DNA of 64,000 bases from Erinaceus europaeus (GCF_950295315.1 NC_080171.1:91001516-91065515); one strand, 5' to 3'. Counted from the first letter of the stretch, positions 42,660 through 55,310 are shown. The notes: generated from the letters alone by a model not told the origin. Numbers and translations: made by a program.

Positions 42660-42884
42660 TAATTCAATCAGGACCCAGAGAAAGAAAAAAAAAAAAAAAA
42701 AGAAGAATCTACCTGTGAAGTAAAGGCTGATAAATTAGACAACTATTATCTTGACATTAATAAAAGTTTATTTACTTACAAATTAAATAGTAATAAAGAT
42801 ATGAGACACACAAAAGAAGACTCAGTTCCTTCTAAGAGTCCTTCAAAGAGACTGTGAATCTAGAGGGTTGGAGGAGAAGATACA
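42660..42884. other. Unassigned sequence with A-rich run
   Basis: A18 run at 42685-42702 flanked by unrecognised sequence. May belong to the adjacent L1 leader. Confidence 0.4.
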
Positions 42885-43085
42885 TATTTTTAAAATATTT
42901 TATTAACTTACTAGATACAGAGAGAAATTGGGAGATAAAGAAGGAAAGAGGAAATGATACCTGAAGCACTTATTCATTACTCGTGAGGCTTTCCCTCTTG
43001 CAGGTGGGAACGGAAGCTTGAAACTGGGTCCTCATGCATTGTAACACATGTGCTCAAAGAGGCGCACCATTACCTGGCCCCAAAG
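42885..43085 (-). mobile_element. SINE, antisense
   Basis: GATACAGAGAGAAATTGGGA, CTGAAGCACTTATTCATTAC, TCGTGAGGCTTTCCCTCTTG, CAGGTGGGAACGGAAGCTTG, ACCATTACCTGGCCCC. Confidence 0.75.
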
Positions 43086-44278
43086 AAGAGATATCTTCAT
43101 GCAAAGAAAAGAGCCCAGCATTTGTTCAGTGGAGACAACAGAGGTCAGGATCTAGAGACTGTATCTCCATCCCCAAAGAGACCACAGCACCAAAGCTCCC
43201 TCCCAGTGCGCTTTAGGCTTAAACCTGGGTCACACATATATCAAATCAGCATGCTATCCAAGTCAGCTATTTCACTGGCCCACCCCACAAACAATTCATC
43301 ACAGTGTGTTGTGTTCCTCCTTTGCTGGCCTATACAAACCCCCCTAATCTGTGGCCTCTGGGTTGAGAAGGCAACTAAAGATTTTCTAGGCTTTAACTCT
43401 GTTTAGCATTGGAAGAGCACAAACTTCTGCTTCAGAGAGAAAAGGCATTTGAAAGGCTTTTATGAGAGGGGTTATGAGCCTTCTTATACATCAAACATGA
43501 CTTACAAAGCAACATTTTGATGAGTTAAGTGCAAATGAATCAGTAACACAAGGATTAAATTTCCTTTGAAATACACATAGGTTTAAAGATTAAGAGGAAA
43601 TTGCCTAGCAAAACGTGTTTTGGGTTAAACACTGCAAAGTAGTTCAAGTTGGCTCGTGTCTGCCACTTCCTCTCTATTATATTATAAATAGCAACAATAA
43701 TGATAGTATCAACACTGCTTGATATACTTTCAGCTCACTCAGGATCTATGGCAGACTCCTTAGTAGGTGCAAGAAAAATTAAACTGTGATGATAGAAATA
43801 GAAAACTATTCAATAAATTAAGACTGGTCAACTAAATCAGCTTTTGCTTTCCTCCTTCCTTGCAGCTAGATAGTTTGTATTCATCCAACAGAACAAAGGA
43901 AGAACTAGAATGATATGGCAAACACTGTCATATTCATATATGAGGAACCACACCCAGAGGAGTATGTAATCAGTGAGTGCCAATGAAAGAAAGTGCTTTG
44001 AAACATCAGTTGACTCATATTTAACATTATCTGAGTTCACCATAGGATCAGATTCCAAGCATCAGACCAGTCCAGGATACTGAGAGTAACATTCTTGGAG
44101 CTAGTCCTCAGAAAGAAACTTCTACCCAGTAACATAAGTATAGGATAAATTTCAACTAGTGGAGGTCATCTTTGACCCTCATAAATTTTTAAATGATGCC
44201 CAGTGTAGGGATATGTGCTAACACAATATTGAGGGCATCCCTTTAGGTTTTTGTAAAATGTTCTTTTCTGTCTCAAGT
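43086..44278. other. Unassigned sequence
   Basis: 1.2 kb. The first ~190 bases (CACCAAAGCTCCCTCCCAGT, CACTGGCCCACCCC) may be another worn antisense SINE. 43430-43650 is repeat-free AT-rich DNA of conserved-element texture. Confidence 0.35.
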
Positions 44279-44340
44279 TCCTCTCTCTCTCTTACTCTCT
44301 CTCTTTCTTTCTCTCTCTCTCTCTCTCTTTCTCTCTTTCT
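44279..44340. repeat. (TC)n microsatellite
   Basis: CT/TTTCT units, imperfect, followed by unrecognised sequence. Confidence 0.9.
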
Positions 44341-44973
44341 GGTTTCATTCAGTATATTGCTGTTTTTCCATTCATCATAGTTATTCCCATTTCCATTAGA
44401 AAATCAGAGGCAAATGTTGTCAAGGTTACTGCTTCACAGGTAGTCAATTCCTGACCTTCATTTAAGTTCTAATGAAAAACCTAGGGTAGGTGAGTGTTTG
44501 GGTCATTGGTCCATGACTGCTCTATAATGTAAACTGAGAAGGCAAGAATAAAATCTGCCATTGTGTTTGGTTCCTCCTCATAAGTGAGTGACTCCCAACG
44601 AAGAAAAGGAAGATCAAAATACACAGGCTGTCATAGAACTTGGAAATACTTTTAGCAACAAGTTATACCTAGTGTTTTTCAGTGACTTAAATGAGACAAT
44701 TATATCATATAACAAGATATTCATAAGAAAGTACCTAGAAATTGTTTATCACCTATGAGGATCAACTCTGTCATCAAGAACTTGAGCTCTTCCTTACTTT
44801 CTCATTATATGGCTTGCTTATCAGGCTTATCCCATCATAAATACAAGATGGCATTGTATCATCTAACTACATACTTGCTCCATTTCTCCTTCCTCTTTTC
44901 ACACCTTTTAACTTGACACTTTTTTGCTGTTGTTGCTTTCTTACCTGAAAGGCAGTCTATTTCCCCATTTCTT

Positions 44974-45258
44974 TATTATTATTCTTATTATAAATAAAAA
45001 GGACACACTGACAAAACCATAGGATAAGAGGGGTACAATTCCACACAATTCCCACCACCAGAACTCTGTATCCAATCCCCTCCCTTGATAGCTTTCCTAT
45101 TCTTTAACCCTCTGGGAGTATGGACCCAAGGTCATTGTGGGATGCTAAAAGTGGAAGGTCCGGCTTCTTTAATTGCTTCCCTGCTGAACATGGGCATTGA
45201 CAGGTAGATTCATACTCCCAGCCTTCCTCTCTCTTCCCCTAGTGGGGCAGGGTTCTGG
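44974..45258 (-). mobile_element. L1 3' tail, antisense, with 16-bp target duplication
   Basis: ATAAAAAGGACACACTGACA, AAACCATAGGATAAGAGGGG, CCACCACCAGAACTCTGTAT, CTGGGAGTATGGACCCAAGG. Target duplication TATTTCCCCATTTCTT at 44958-44973 and TATTTTCCCATTTCTT at 45259-45274, one mismatch. Shows that this family inserts as a 5'-truncated, tail-first retroposon. Confidence 0.85.
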
Positions 45259-45274
45259 TATTTTCCCATTTCTT

Positions 45275-46419
45275 AAATTTTTCTGAATTATAATTTGTTT
45301 TTGCCAATATAATGTCATCAGACTGGTACCATAAGTCTGAGCCACAAGAGGTCGTGTGTTTTTCCACTTCTTTGTTTTCTGCAGTTACCATGAGAGCATG
45401 CCTGGGATGCCCGGCTCTTGGGAAACCTGTAGCTCAGCTACTTCTAATGTCCCTAGTGATATACAACCAACCATCAGACATGAGTGTGTCTATCTTAAAC
45501 TGGAAGAAACAAATAGTTGATTTCCAACTAAATTGGCAAGCCCAGATTCATGACCTAAATAAATGTTGGTGCAAAGCTACTGCATTCCAGGGAAGTTTGT
45601 TGCAATGCACTATTAATGGCAATAGATAATTGATATGTACTTCCTTGCAACAAGGGAAGCTGGGGAAACAATATCTGATACTTTCAACCTTACTATTGAA
45701 AAGGAATCTTGGCTGTTGGGCAGGCAAGAAATATCAACATTACAACAGCCAAGAGGAGCAACAAATATCCACAAGGTCAGGGAAAGGTGATGATAACAAC
45801 ATATGCTACATTTAAGTTTTCAAAAGGAATTAGCCAGTGGGTAAAGGATTAAGCAGGGAGTGATATCAAAGTAGACTAGTCCTTATACAGCTAAGATTTA
45901 TCAAGTCTTTTTTGTCTAAGTTGATATGATAAATACCTCAAGGACTGTATTATCAGCAAGACAGTTGCAAAATCATAAGACAACTTGCTGTAATTTAGTA
46001 TTCATGAGGCTCTGGAAAGAGTCTGCATGAAGTCACTTCCCCCAGGTGACTATAGCAGAGTCAGGGCATTCACATACTCTTTGAGCTGAATCTCATAGCA
46101 AGAAAATCTTCCAAGAGAGCTCACCCAACTCCTTACCCCTCCCAAGAGTATATTCTATAACCAACCCCACAACAAGAAAATAAATAAATAAATCAGTCCT
46201 ACTGTGGACAGTGTCTTTTATGATCCCTTGTATTTACATCACATTGCCTATTTCTAAGTAATCTCTATAACCTCTTGAAACCCTTCCCTTCACCATGGAG
46301 GTTGATACCAAACTTAATCTCTGATGAAAGCATAGAGGGTAAAGAAATTGTCCCTTGTATGAAGGAACAAAAACGGCAGGAAAAAAAAAGTTCTTAGTCT
46401 TTCTGCCAAGGAGCTCAAT
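45275..46419. other. Unassigned sequence
   Basis: A 105-codon open frame starts at 45312. Its product matches nothing I know, and the nucleotide texture is that of an old repeat. Confidence 0.35.
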
Positions 46420-46960
46420 CCAATGTCTCTCTTAAATTTTTCTGGTCAAACATCACAACTTCAAGGAGAAATTCCTGAACCACCTTTTCTAAATTGACAC
46501 CTTTGTGAATGAACTGTGTTATATCTTTTCTAGTTTATCTTATTACCAACCAACATGTTAACATATATTTTCTTTTTCTTTTTCTTTTTGGGTGAACCAC
46601 TGCCTGCCCCCTAAAATTTGTTAGGGGAAAGAAACTTAAAATTTCTTTAAATCATTAGTTCTCTTTCTTATCTCTTGTTTCTCCCCCCTTCCTTGATGTC
46701 AATAATTTTCGTTTTCACATATCTTTTCCTCTGTCTCTCTACTTTAATCTTTTCTTTTTCTATCTCTATATCCTTTGGCTAATACATGCTTTCTATTAAT
46801 TTATACTAGATCATTTCAATAACAGTGAAAGCCCTCTTGAGGAAAAAAACTTTCTTTTGTTTATATCCCCAATTCTGTTTGTAGTCTCAATTCAACACAT
46901 AATGAAATATTAATAAATATTTATTGAAAAAATAAATGAATATGATAATTCATTAATTTT
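46420..46960 (+). mobile_element. L2 3' end, sense
   Basis: TGGTCAAACATCACAACTTC, AAGGAGAAATTCCTGAACCA follow L2 near its 3' part. 46890-46945 (CAACACATAATGAAATATTA, ATAAATATTTATTGAAAAAA) fits its end. Confidence 0.6.
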
Positions 46961-47284
46961 TCTTTCCATACTTCCAAAAGTACAGATATCTGGAGTTATA
47001 CTAAAACTGATCTCTTGTTTCTTAAGAATTTGCTCTATTAGTGATTGTCTCCTCCCACTCATGTTATTAGATTGTCTCCTACCAATCATGTTCTACTTCT
47101 ACATTATTTAGACCCAATAAGAAACTCAGATCCTTCCACAACAGTCACCAGAAATATTTCATGCACACAAAAACATTTTTATGCATGCTAATTTTACTCA
47201 TCATCTAGAGTTGGAAGTTGGAGAAGGAACTCACATCATATGACTACAATCCATATCAAGCTTTAGACATCACTATTATCTGTA
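46961..47284. other. Unassigned sequence
   Basis: A short imperfect repeat of GATTGTCTCCT(C/A)CCA(C/A)TCATGTT occurs at 47043 and 47071. Otherwise nothing recognised. Confidence 0.45.
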
Positions 47285-47440
47285 GCTACAGAAAGGCAGA
47301 GATAAGATGGGGAAAAAAACATACACTGAAACCTCCTTCAATAAGGTCAAGCTGGGTTCAAACTTAGATCATGCATATGAAAAAAAAAGCAGTGTTTTAT
47401 CCAAGTGAGTTATTTTTGTAGGCTTCAGATATCACTTCTT
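47285..47440 (-). mobile_element. SINE fragment, antisense
   Basis: AGAAAGGCAGAGATAAGATG, CCTCCTTCAATAAGGTCAAG, CTGGGTTCAAACTTAGATCA. Confidence 0.45.
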
Positions 47441-47804
47441 TTCATAAGTCCTCTAGCATCACCACCACCAAAGAATTTCAACAACCACCTCTCCCAATCC
47501 CCAATCCCTCTCACTACTTCAAGATCACTTTTTCCTCTCTATTCCTTCTATTAATAACCCCCCTCATTCCTCTTCCCCTGTCATTCTTGAATATACTAGA
47601 GGACCCAAGTTTCTATTTCCAAAATTTTGTCTCCTGTGAATTTTCTGGTCCATAAAAAGGATTTTCATAAACAAAGACAACACTTTCTCTAAAAGAAATT
47701 CAGGTTCTTCCTAATTTTAAGTATTTTGCTTAGCTACAGGAACTAGAGCACATTAGCTTAGAAGTAGAAAACAAGTTGGAGAGAACTACCCTTTCTAATA
47801 GTAC
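47441..47804. other. Unassigned sequence
   Basis: Pyrimidine-rich 47495-47585. Nothing recognised. Confidence 0.4.
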
Positions 47805-47990
47805 ATTCATTACCTTATTTATGCCTCCCAGACACAGCATGACATAGAGACTGTTTTCTCCATTATAGAAATTAGATCACTGAGATTCAGAGAGAAAGTA
47901 GCCTGCTGAAAGTCACCAAATAATTGAACGGGATTCAAATTCAGATCTGTGTCCTAATGCTAAGGGGGCTTGTTCTGCCCATTATGTGGC
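47805..47990 (-). mobile_element. MIR, antisense
   Basis: CATTACCTTATTTATGCCTC, CATTATAGAAATTAGATCAC, TGAGATTCAGAGAGAAAGTA, GCCTGCTGAAAGTCACCAAA, GGGATTCAAATTCAGATCTG. Confidence 0.85.
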
Positions 47991-48119
47991 TCAGGAAGTA
48001 AAAGTGGGATAACTTCACAATGAGAGCATGAGGAATGACACAAATTTCCATTGTTCTTCCAAACCCTAGATCTATGTTTGGACTTGTCATGAGCAGCTCA
48101 GAAGATAGTCACTATATGA

Positions 48120-48968
48120 CCTCCTCTTGTGGTTCAAGTAAAAAGTATTCAAGCCAGAAACTCAGGAGTAACTCTGGAATCTCAGGATCCTCCCTTCTCC
48201 TATCTAATCTCCATTTTGTCTCCCCTAAATATATTCAACCTAAGACCCACCCTTTTACTCACTTCCTGTGCTACAGTCCTAGACAGCACAAATCAATCAT
48301 ATTCTCCCTAAAAACTGTTAGCTCCCAGCCCTACAAGTCCCTCACATCCACTTGCCTCCATGATGACTTCCTCCAGACTACTTTTACCACAAACTGTTAG
48401 CCATTGGATTGTATTAAAACATACATTTCATTATGTCACCACCCCACCCCCCACTTAGAAAACTTCTGTGGCTCCTAGTGGTGTTAGGGAAAAGACCAAA
48501 TTCCTCAAAGTAGTTCACTCAGTCCATGGTTTGGAGACATAGTTTCATAAATGTCTCCAACTAAGCCTTTACACTCCAGTCAGAATGAACTACTGGAAGT
48601 TTTTGCTCTTTGTTCCTTCCTCTCTCATTTTCATGCTTTGCACAGGCATTTTCTTTTTTCCTGCCTGCAGCTTCCTCTCACATATTTTCTCTATCTGAAA
48701 GTTCTCACTATTCTCTCATGGTTCATTTCACCAGTTCTATACTCTCTCCACATGACCCAAATTGATATTCCTCTGCACTGCATGGCAGCCTTGTTTGTTC
48801 CAACCAGTTCTTATTACATTGGACAATATCTGGTTCACTTGTCTACTACCCCACTGTCCCAGGAACATCATTAGCATGAAGACTAAATAGTTGCACGATT
48901 CCTCAGTGTTTGTACTTTAAGAAATGCTGAGCACATAGTAAACACTCAGTTGAATGAACAATCGAAAA
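48120..48968 (+). mobile_element. L2, sense, 3' portion
   Basis: CATTATGTCACCACCCCACC, AAACTTCTGTGGCTCCTAGT, TTTGCACAGGCATTTTCTTT, CTGCCTGCAGCTTCCTCTCA follow L2. It ends near GCTGAGCACATAGTAAACAC, TCAGTTGAATGAACA. Open frames across it are not genes. Confidence 0.75.
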
Positions 48969-49317
48969 TGTCTCTCACTTTCCTTCTACCACTAACAATG
49001 ACTCACTCAGCTATCGAGTCATCATCACCACCTGCTCTGTAACAGTTTACTCCCATTCTTGGTCATTTCATGATTAAAGTTTTACATCCTTTCTTGCTGT
49101 TATTAAAGCATTCTGTGTGTTGACATCTGTATAACCTAAGCACCATTTCCAGAATTTGAATCACATAGAAATCCCCATTAAAGGAAAATGTTTCTCACAG
49201 ACCTTCCTAGTATTCCCAAGTCTCAACTTTGGTTTGAGAAACAACAAATTAACAGAATGGATGAAATGAAAGTGTCTTTTAACCATATATTAATACCACC
49301 AAGGAAGCTTAGTCTTT
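48969..49317. other. Unassigned sequence
   Basis: No repeat or exon recognised. Confidence 0.45.
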
Positions 49318-49690
49318 TGCAGATATCATCCCCAAACACAAGACCAGAACTGAGTGTGGTGAATAGAGAGAAGTTTAATACACCAGTGGGTAAGAAATCT
49401 GGATCTCTCCAGTAAGTTCTCTGCCCTGAACAAATGAACAGACATTTATATAGAGTTTTACATCTTAGTTACAAAGAGAATGCAGACATTGGCATCCTAC
49501 AGGCACGTGATCTTGGGCCCTGGTGCTAGTTGGATATGAAAGTCTTACCTCTTCCAGCTAGGCTGGATTCCTCCCTAGCAGATTTGCTTAGGAATGTGGA
49601 AGGAGGAGCTGCAGTCACTGATTGCTGTGAGGCCCATCTGGAAATACAGACTTAGGCTATATGCCCCTATATCACAGAGAAAATACAAAT
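49318..49690 (-). mobile_element. Candidate solo LTR, antisense
   Basis: Minus strand has LTR order: CTATATAAATGTCTGTTCAT (TATA at about 49455), GCAGAGAACTTACTGGAGAG, then TGTATTAAACTTCTCTCTAT as the polyadenylation region (ATTAAA near 49376), CACCACACTCAGTTCTGGTC and a TGCA-type end at 49318. Boundaries and family uncertain; no target duplication confirmed. Confidence 0.45.
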
Positions 49691-49779
49691 CTCTACCAGG
49701 CACATAGATTAAAATACCTACATAGGTTGAATCAGGAGTGTGTGCACTCTGTGTTCATCTACTTTTCCAAGTCTATAAA

Positions 49780-49982
49780 ACTTATAGTAGGGCTAAGGAG
49801 ATAGCATAATGATTGTGAAAAAGACTTTCATGCCTAATACTATGAGGCCCCAGGTTCCATCCTGCACTACCATAAATCAGAGCTGAGTAGTTTTCTGGTC
49901 TTTCTCTTTCTCTCCCACTCTCTTTGTATCTCTTTCATTAAAAAATAAATAAATAAATAAATAATTTTTTTAAAAAAAATCA
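49780..49982 (+). mobile_element. Second-type hedgehog SINE, sense
   Basis: GGGCTAAGGAGATAGCATAA, GACTTTCATGCCTAATACTA, CCCCAGGTTCCATCCTGCAC, ATAAATCAGAGCTGAGTAGT, TCTTTCATTAAAAAATAAAT with (AAAT)n tail. Confidence 0.85.
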
Positions 49983-51599
49983 TAAAAATAAAGAAAATGA
50001 GAGCAAAATAAGTGATCTTAGCTCAAGGAATCTCAAGAAGAAATTGTCAGATTCCAAATTTTGAAACACAGTGTATCAAACACTTACTATAGTAAGCTAA
50101 GGTCACCTCTTCCAGCTTCTTTGTCACATACAGAAATAAACTAAAACAGAAGGGTACTTGAATTTTTCAGCCAAACTCACACAGAAATATGATTAGAAGC
50201 TTAAACTCCTAGTACTTAGCTCTTAAATCTGCCTTCTTTTCTTTCCTTTCTTTCCTTTTTTTTTTTTTTAAGCCTTCTTTTCTGTAACTGTCTTGATAGC
50301 TAGTTCCCTGGTCACACCTTTGCATGTAAATAATTACAGTCTTCTACCACTTCATGTTTTTGCTGATTGGCTTGACTTATTTGGATAAAGTAGGCACAGA
50401 ATTTCCCTTTCACCATGCCCTACCCCCCAAAAAAAATAAAATTCTCAAGGAACTTAATTAGCCAAATCTGGTAAAGTAACAAGTATTTAGTCTTTCAAAA
50501 AATAATAGCTTCTTATTGTCAATGAAAACAATAGCAGACTGGAACAGAAAGAAATGTTACCATCTACCTCTTTGTGAGAGATACAGGAAAATTTCCCAAG
50601 AGGAACAAGACTTTCTCTAAACCTAAGCCTTTGTTACAACCAAATGTCTTCACTCTGTCCTCCCTAAACTGTCTTCAACAAGTGCTAACTGAACTCGTGC
50701 TGTGTCCCTAAGTCCCTCTGAGTCAGAAAACTGTGTCAGATGGAGAAGATGACTTATCTAAGACCACAGACCTGCAAGTGGCTGAGGTTAGACAAAATGA
50801 GGGGGGAAAAAAAGATTTATTTTCTTTGAGTTCTTTAGGTTCTTGGAAGCAGTTTGTTTTAGCAAAACTGGTCCATAGATCTGGAGGGAGACATATACTT
50901 TAAAATAATAAACAAGAAACCATTTATAAGAAAAGAGAAATTGAAGGGCAGAAAGTAATGAATCACTATTGCTAGTCAGCACAAAAAGAAAAATTAGTTC
51001 ATAAAAATGCAGTTGGATAAATAATAGGTTATTTCATCATGTAAATATATCCCAAAAATAACTTTATTGAAACAAAAACATCTATCTCAGCTTAAACTAT
51101 TCATCATACTAATGTATAGCCAGAATCTGAACAAATTTATGAAAATGTTATATCTGTAATCTTCCTGATCCAATGCAAATAAATAGTTGTGTTTCGACTG
51201 TCTTGTTATGAAACTGATTAATCACAGCTGCCAAAAGGAGCCAAGAAACTAATTTTGATTTCTTCTGTAGTGGGTGGCATTTGTGGGAGTCTCCAAGGAT
51301 TGTATCTCTTAAGTATGGGACCTTCTGGAATAAATAACTTGGTCCTCTGCCTCTCCCCATCTCGTCTAACCTGGGGAAGAATTATTATCACTTTTAAGCT
51401 GAGCAGTGCTTTTCCAGCTAAAGAAATGCAAGTGTTAAAGAAATAGGAAATTGGCAGACACTATTAGTTTTCCTTATCCTCGCAATACTCTACAACATGA
51501 GTGATTATTATTGACCAGAGATGAAGAAACTACAACTCAAATCTCCTAAAAAAAAAAAAAAGTCATTTGGAGATTGGATTAGCAGTAAAATGACATATT
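49983..51599. other. Mostly unassigned sequence; repeat-free patches
   Basis: 1.6 kb. 51120-51300 (ATGAAACTGATTAATCACAG, CTGCCAAAAGGAGCC) has conserved-element texture. 51480-51550 may be an antisense MIR remnant. T-run 50257-50270. Confidence 0.35.
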
Positions 51600-52100
51600 T
51601 GTCTAGTCTGCTTGAGACTTTCTTTTTTAAGTTTAATGTACTTTTATTGGTAATTTCATAATGGCTTGTGAGACTGTAAGGCTGCAGGAGCATAGCACAT
51701 GAAACCCATCACCCAAGTTCTGTGACACCCCACCCCCAAGATAATAACCATTGTTCTCACAAAGTCTTAAAGACAGTTTGGCAGGTGTTTCTTCTTCACC
51801 TTCTCCTTTGTCTTTCCTTCTCTTGCCCTTCTCCTCCACCTTCTCTTTCTACTCTCCTCTTTCTTGTTCCACTCTTACATACTTTTTATGTAAATGTGTT
51901 TTAATTATATTTTACATAAAAGTGAAATTATGCAATAGTTGTCTTTCACCTCTTCACTTGTTTCACTAAGTATAATCACCTTCAGTTCTATTCATTTTGT
52001 CCCAAAGGACACAATATTTTCTTTTATCACAGTGTAATATAGTCCATTTAGTATATATCCTATAAATTCTTTACCCAGTCCTTCCCAAGACTTTCTAAAT
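51600..52100 (-). mobile_element. Old L1 3' end, antisense
   Basis: TTTAATGTACTTTTATTGGT, CACAAAGTCTTAAAGACAGT, TTACATAAAAGTGAAATTAT, TCACTAAGTATAATCACCTT, CAGTTCTATTCATTTTGTCC: antisense order of mammalian L1 3' sequence. Confidence 0.55.
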
Positions 52101-52564
52101 ATAGACATTGAAAATGCCATTTCCTGTATTTTTCTTCCATGTTAGGAAGATAGGACAGTTAGTCACCATTCCCAGTGATTCAAATAGAGACCAAAGGCCA
52201 AATGTTGACTTTCTCAGGGAGAAGCTGGTACAAGTAAGTTATCAGTATCTTCCACTGATAAAGTCCATTTTCCTTTGTAGGAAGAAACTTACAGGAGACA
52301 ACACCAGAGAGATGAGAGATCTGGGTCTCCAAATATCTAGCCCCACCTGCCAATCAAAGGATTTAAAAGTAATCGAGAAAGAAAAGGAGAGAATGCTTTA
52401 TAGTAATATTTCTATTCTCAACATTTTATAATATGTTAAAAGAAAGCTTTTCTTCCACACAAAGGATTGAAATGCATAGTAGTGGCTTAGCTCTGTGCAC
52501 TGAATAGCAGAATTTCTTGCACTGTTTCAAAATATGAGCACACCTAATTTCAAAGCCTTATGAC

Positions 52565-52742
52565 CTCTTAATAATTTATTTACTTATAATGAAAGAGTGA
52601 TACAGGAAAAATAAAGATGAAGAGAGAGAAAGAGAACAGAGCACTGTTCAGATCTAGCTTAGGGTAGTGCTGCGGGTTGAACTTGGAACCTTAAGAATGA
52701 AAGCCTTTTACATAAATATAATGCTGTCTCTTCAGTCTCCCT
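52565..52742 (-). mobile_element. SINE, antisense
   Basis: ATTTATTTACTTATAATGAA, GAACAGAGCACTGTTCAGAT, TGCTGCGGGTTGAACTTGGA, AGTCTCCC. Confidence 0.6.
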
Positions 52743-52999
52743 TATAGTCCTTTATATTTGTATAGTAAATTCTCAATGAACATCATGGGAACATCTTGGA
52801 AACTGCCAACTTTAAGCAAAATGCCATATAGTAAAAGTTTGCCCCTTAAATAATGTTATTTGATTCAATCTCAGTCAGCCTTATTTTTCTTTTTCATCAA
52901 TGTCATGATGAAATGTTCTTCAGTGAGCTGCTGAAAATAACCAACACCATTGACAAATATCAGAAGCTTCATTTAAATGGCAAGAAACCTTTGGACTAG

Positions 53000-53135
53000 A
53001 AGACAAAGGAAAGGGTTTGAATCCTAGTTTGCTTCTAATCCTGGAGCTGTGTGTGCTCAGGTGACCCTGTTTGATCTCAAACTCTCTGTTTTCCTCTGCT
53101 ATAAAACTGAGAAGGAAGAAAAGTGGAGCTCAGAC
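53000..53135 (+). mobile_element. MIR, sense
   Basis: GGGTTTGAATCCTAGTTTGC, TGTGTGCTCAGGTGACCCTG, CTCTGTTTTCCTCTGCTATA, AAACTGAGAAGGAAG. Confidence 0.7.
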
Positions 53136-53879
53136 TAAGTTATCTTAAGTTATCATCTTCCTCCAGGTCCAAGTCTACCTGGATTTTACCTGCCCCCTTC
53201 ACTCCCTGCACTATTTAGACCATCCTGGACCTAAGTCTAGAGACAATCCTGTTTAAAACTCCCATTAGATTCCCTTTATAATTATTATGTTTTTATTTAA
53301 CTTTAGAAATCCTGTTCCAATTTCCCATTTTTTAAAGAGTTTATTTTGGAAGAGAAGCTTGTTTCTATAGGGGAAAAAAACTTTCTGGCTAAAACCGTGA
53401 ATATTGTAATGACAAGCTCTTTCAAAGGCAAGAAGGTAGTCTGTGGAAGGTGGTTGCTACGGAAACAATTGTATTTAAATTATCAGCTTACAATAGACCC
53501 ACAAAGATATGATTGGATATGAGAGGGTAAAATTATTTTCTTCAAGGTAGGGAAAAGCAGTAGGTCTGGCTAGAAGTCACCCTTCCTGAGGAGATTATGA
53601 TTGTACTATTTTTCTTTGTTTAATTGGAGATGTTAAGAACTAAAGGAGGTGCATGCTTTATATCATCTCTGCAATAGACTCACCTTCGAGCTAGCTGAAA
53701 CTGGAGAAAATGAATACACAGAGAAGGGAAATTCGTTGTGTTCACTGAAAAAAAAACTAATTGTTAAAAGGAACTTTTTTTTCCAATAGTATTGGAGACA
53801 GCATCCATGAGAAATTAAAAACTGTAGAAATTCTCATACTACTTTCTACATATGAGAGCTTTCTTTTAAGAAATTCACT
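53136..53879. other. Unassigned sequence; candidate conserved non-coding patch
   Basis: 53390-53640 is repeat-free and carries an RFX-like site (53453-53466). No exon seen. Confidence 0.35.
53453..53466 (+). promoter_or_regulatory. RFX X-box-like motif
   Basis: GTTGCTACGGAAAC resembles the paired half-site X box bound by RFX factors (GTTGCCATGGCAAC type), with two or three differences. Function unproven. Confidence 0.3.
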
Positions 53880-54015
53880 TGGTTAACACATCAAACTTCA
53901 CAATGACTGAGGCCACTATTATTTTAATTCAAAGACCAGCTGAATGCAAAAGATTAAACAAGTTGCTCAAAATCTCACAAATAAGTGGTTTGAGCTCTGA
54001 ACTGAGATCATCTAA
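53880..54015 (-). mobile_element. MIR fragment, antisense
   Basis: CAATGACTGAGGCCACTATT, ATTAAACAAGTTGCTCAAAA, TCTCACAAATAAGTGGTTTG, GAGCTCTGAACTGAGATC. Confidence 0.6.
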
Positions 54016-55230
54016 CAAAGTCACATTTTGCCATCAAATTGTCCCTCCACGGTTTTAAGTCCACATTTTATATTTGCATAACCTGTGGGAAATATCTGAA
54101 TAAAGACATCATATGAAGGTAAAAATGCATTTCTCAAGCCTAAGAGGAAGGAAAGAAAAAAAAAACGAGCTTCAGTTAAAATTAACACAAACACATAATA
54201 TGGTAGATCTGATTCCAGTCTTTTTCAGAATTTAAGGAATACTATTTTTGTCTACTGTTTGATTTTTGTTTGTTTAAGTTGTTTGATAACAAAGAAAAAG
54301 ACTCCTTTCACTTCTGACTCAGTTCAGAGAAGGAGAATGTGCATCAGAATCTGGTTAGCAGAACTGCAATATCCCAGGCACCATGGCTACCAGCATCTAC
54401 AAACTGTGGCTTCTGTTGTTCCTGTTATTTTAACTATCTTCCTCAAGTTCCCCCACCAAATGTAACTGGCAGCTCCATGGCTTTTAAATTTTCTTTTAAT
54501 GCCTAAACTCTCTTTTCAGACTGATTCAAGAGAGAATTAGTCACAATTTAACTAGTGGACACATAACTGCTTAGTCCAAACACCTGCAAGGTCTTATGTA
54601 GGCATAAGGTGGGGTGGGGGGGAGAGATCTGTGCTTCTAACTTAACTGTTTATAGGACTACTGTGCAATGTTCATGTTCAAGTGTTATAACAGAAGAGTT
54701 AAACCAGGATACCTGCAACATTTATCATCAATTTCTGGTGTTCTTAATAAATTATTTCAGATTAATTTAAGTCATGAATGGATACAGACAAAATAATTGG
54801 CATAAAAATATATGGGGGGGGGTATCAATTACCTCTCAAACCATCAGTAAGGACTGAGTGGGCCAATAGATACTATCTGAAGAAATAGAAACTTAGATGT
54901 GTTATGTAAGGCTCAGTAGATAACTGACAGATTCCATTTCTCACTCACTATAAGATATGAAGAACAATTTGTTCTGGACTCCTGGTGTATGATGGTGGAA
55001 AAGAATGTAAGCTGGGGGACAGAATTTCTTGCAGACACCTATTTTAAGGAGATGAGAAGTTGTACCTGTCAACAAATGTACTGTAAAATCAATATCCCCA
55101 CCTAATAAAGTGGGAAAAAAATCTCAAGGAAGACTGGCAAAATAAATAAAATTGTATTCATATGGTAAATTAGCATCCAAAAATTAAAAAGGCCTTAGTA
55201 GATCCTAACGATATGGATATGGAACACTGG
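54016..55230. other. Unassigned sequence
   Basis: 1.2 kb with G runs at 54611-54624 and 54813-54822. No repeat family or coding frame assigned. Confidence 0.4.
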
Positions 55231-55240
55231 TCAGGGCATA

Positions 55241-55310
55241 ATGTGTGTGTGCGTGTGTGTGTGTGTGCATGTATGTGTGTGTGTGTGTGTTTCTGCGTGT
55301 GTGTGTGTAG
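55241..55310. repeat. (GT)n microsatellite, interrupted
   Basis: GT repeats with GC and AT interruptions to GTGTGTGTGTAGCG. Confidence 0.95.

Noticed and set aside
45312..45629. 105-codon open frame as a possible gene
   Set aside because: No recognisable domain, no splice context or promoter. Texture suggests an old repeat.
48035..48874. Two frames of over 100 codons
   Set aside because: They lie inside an L2 element and are chance openings.
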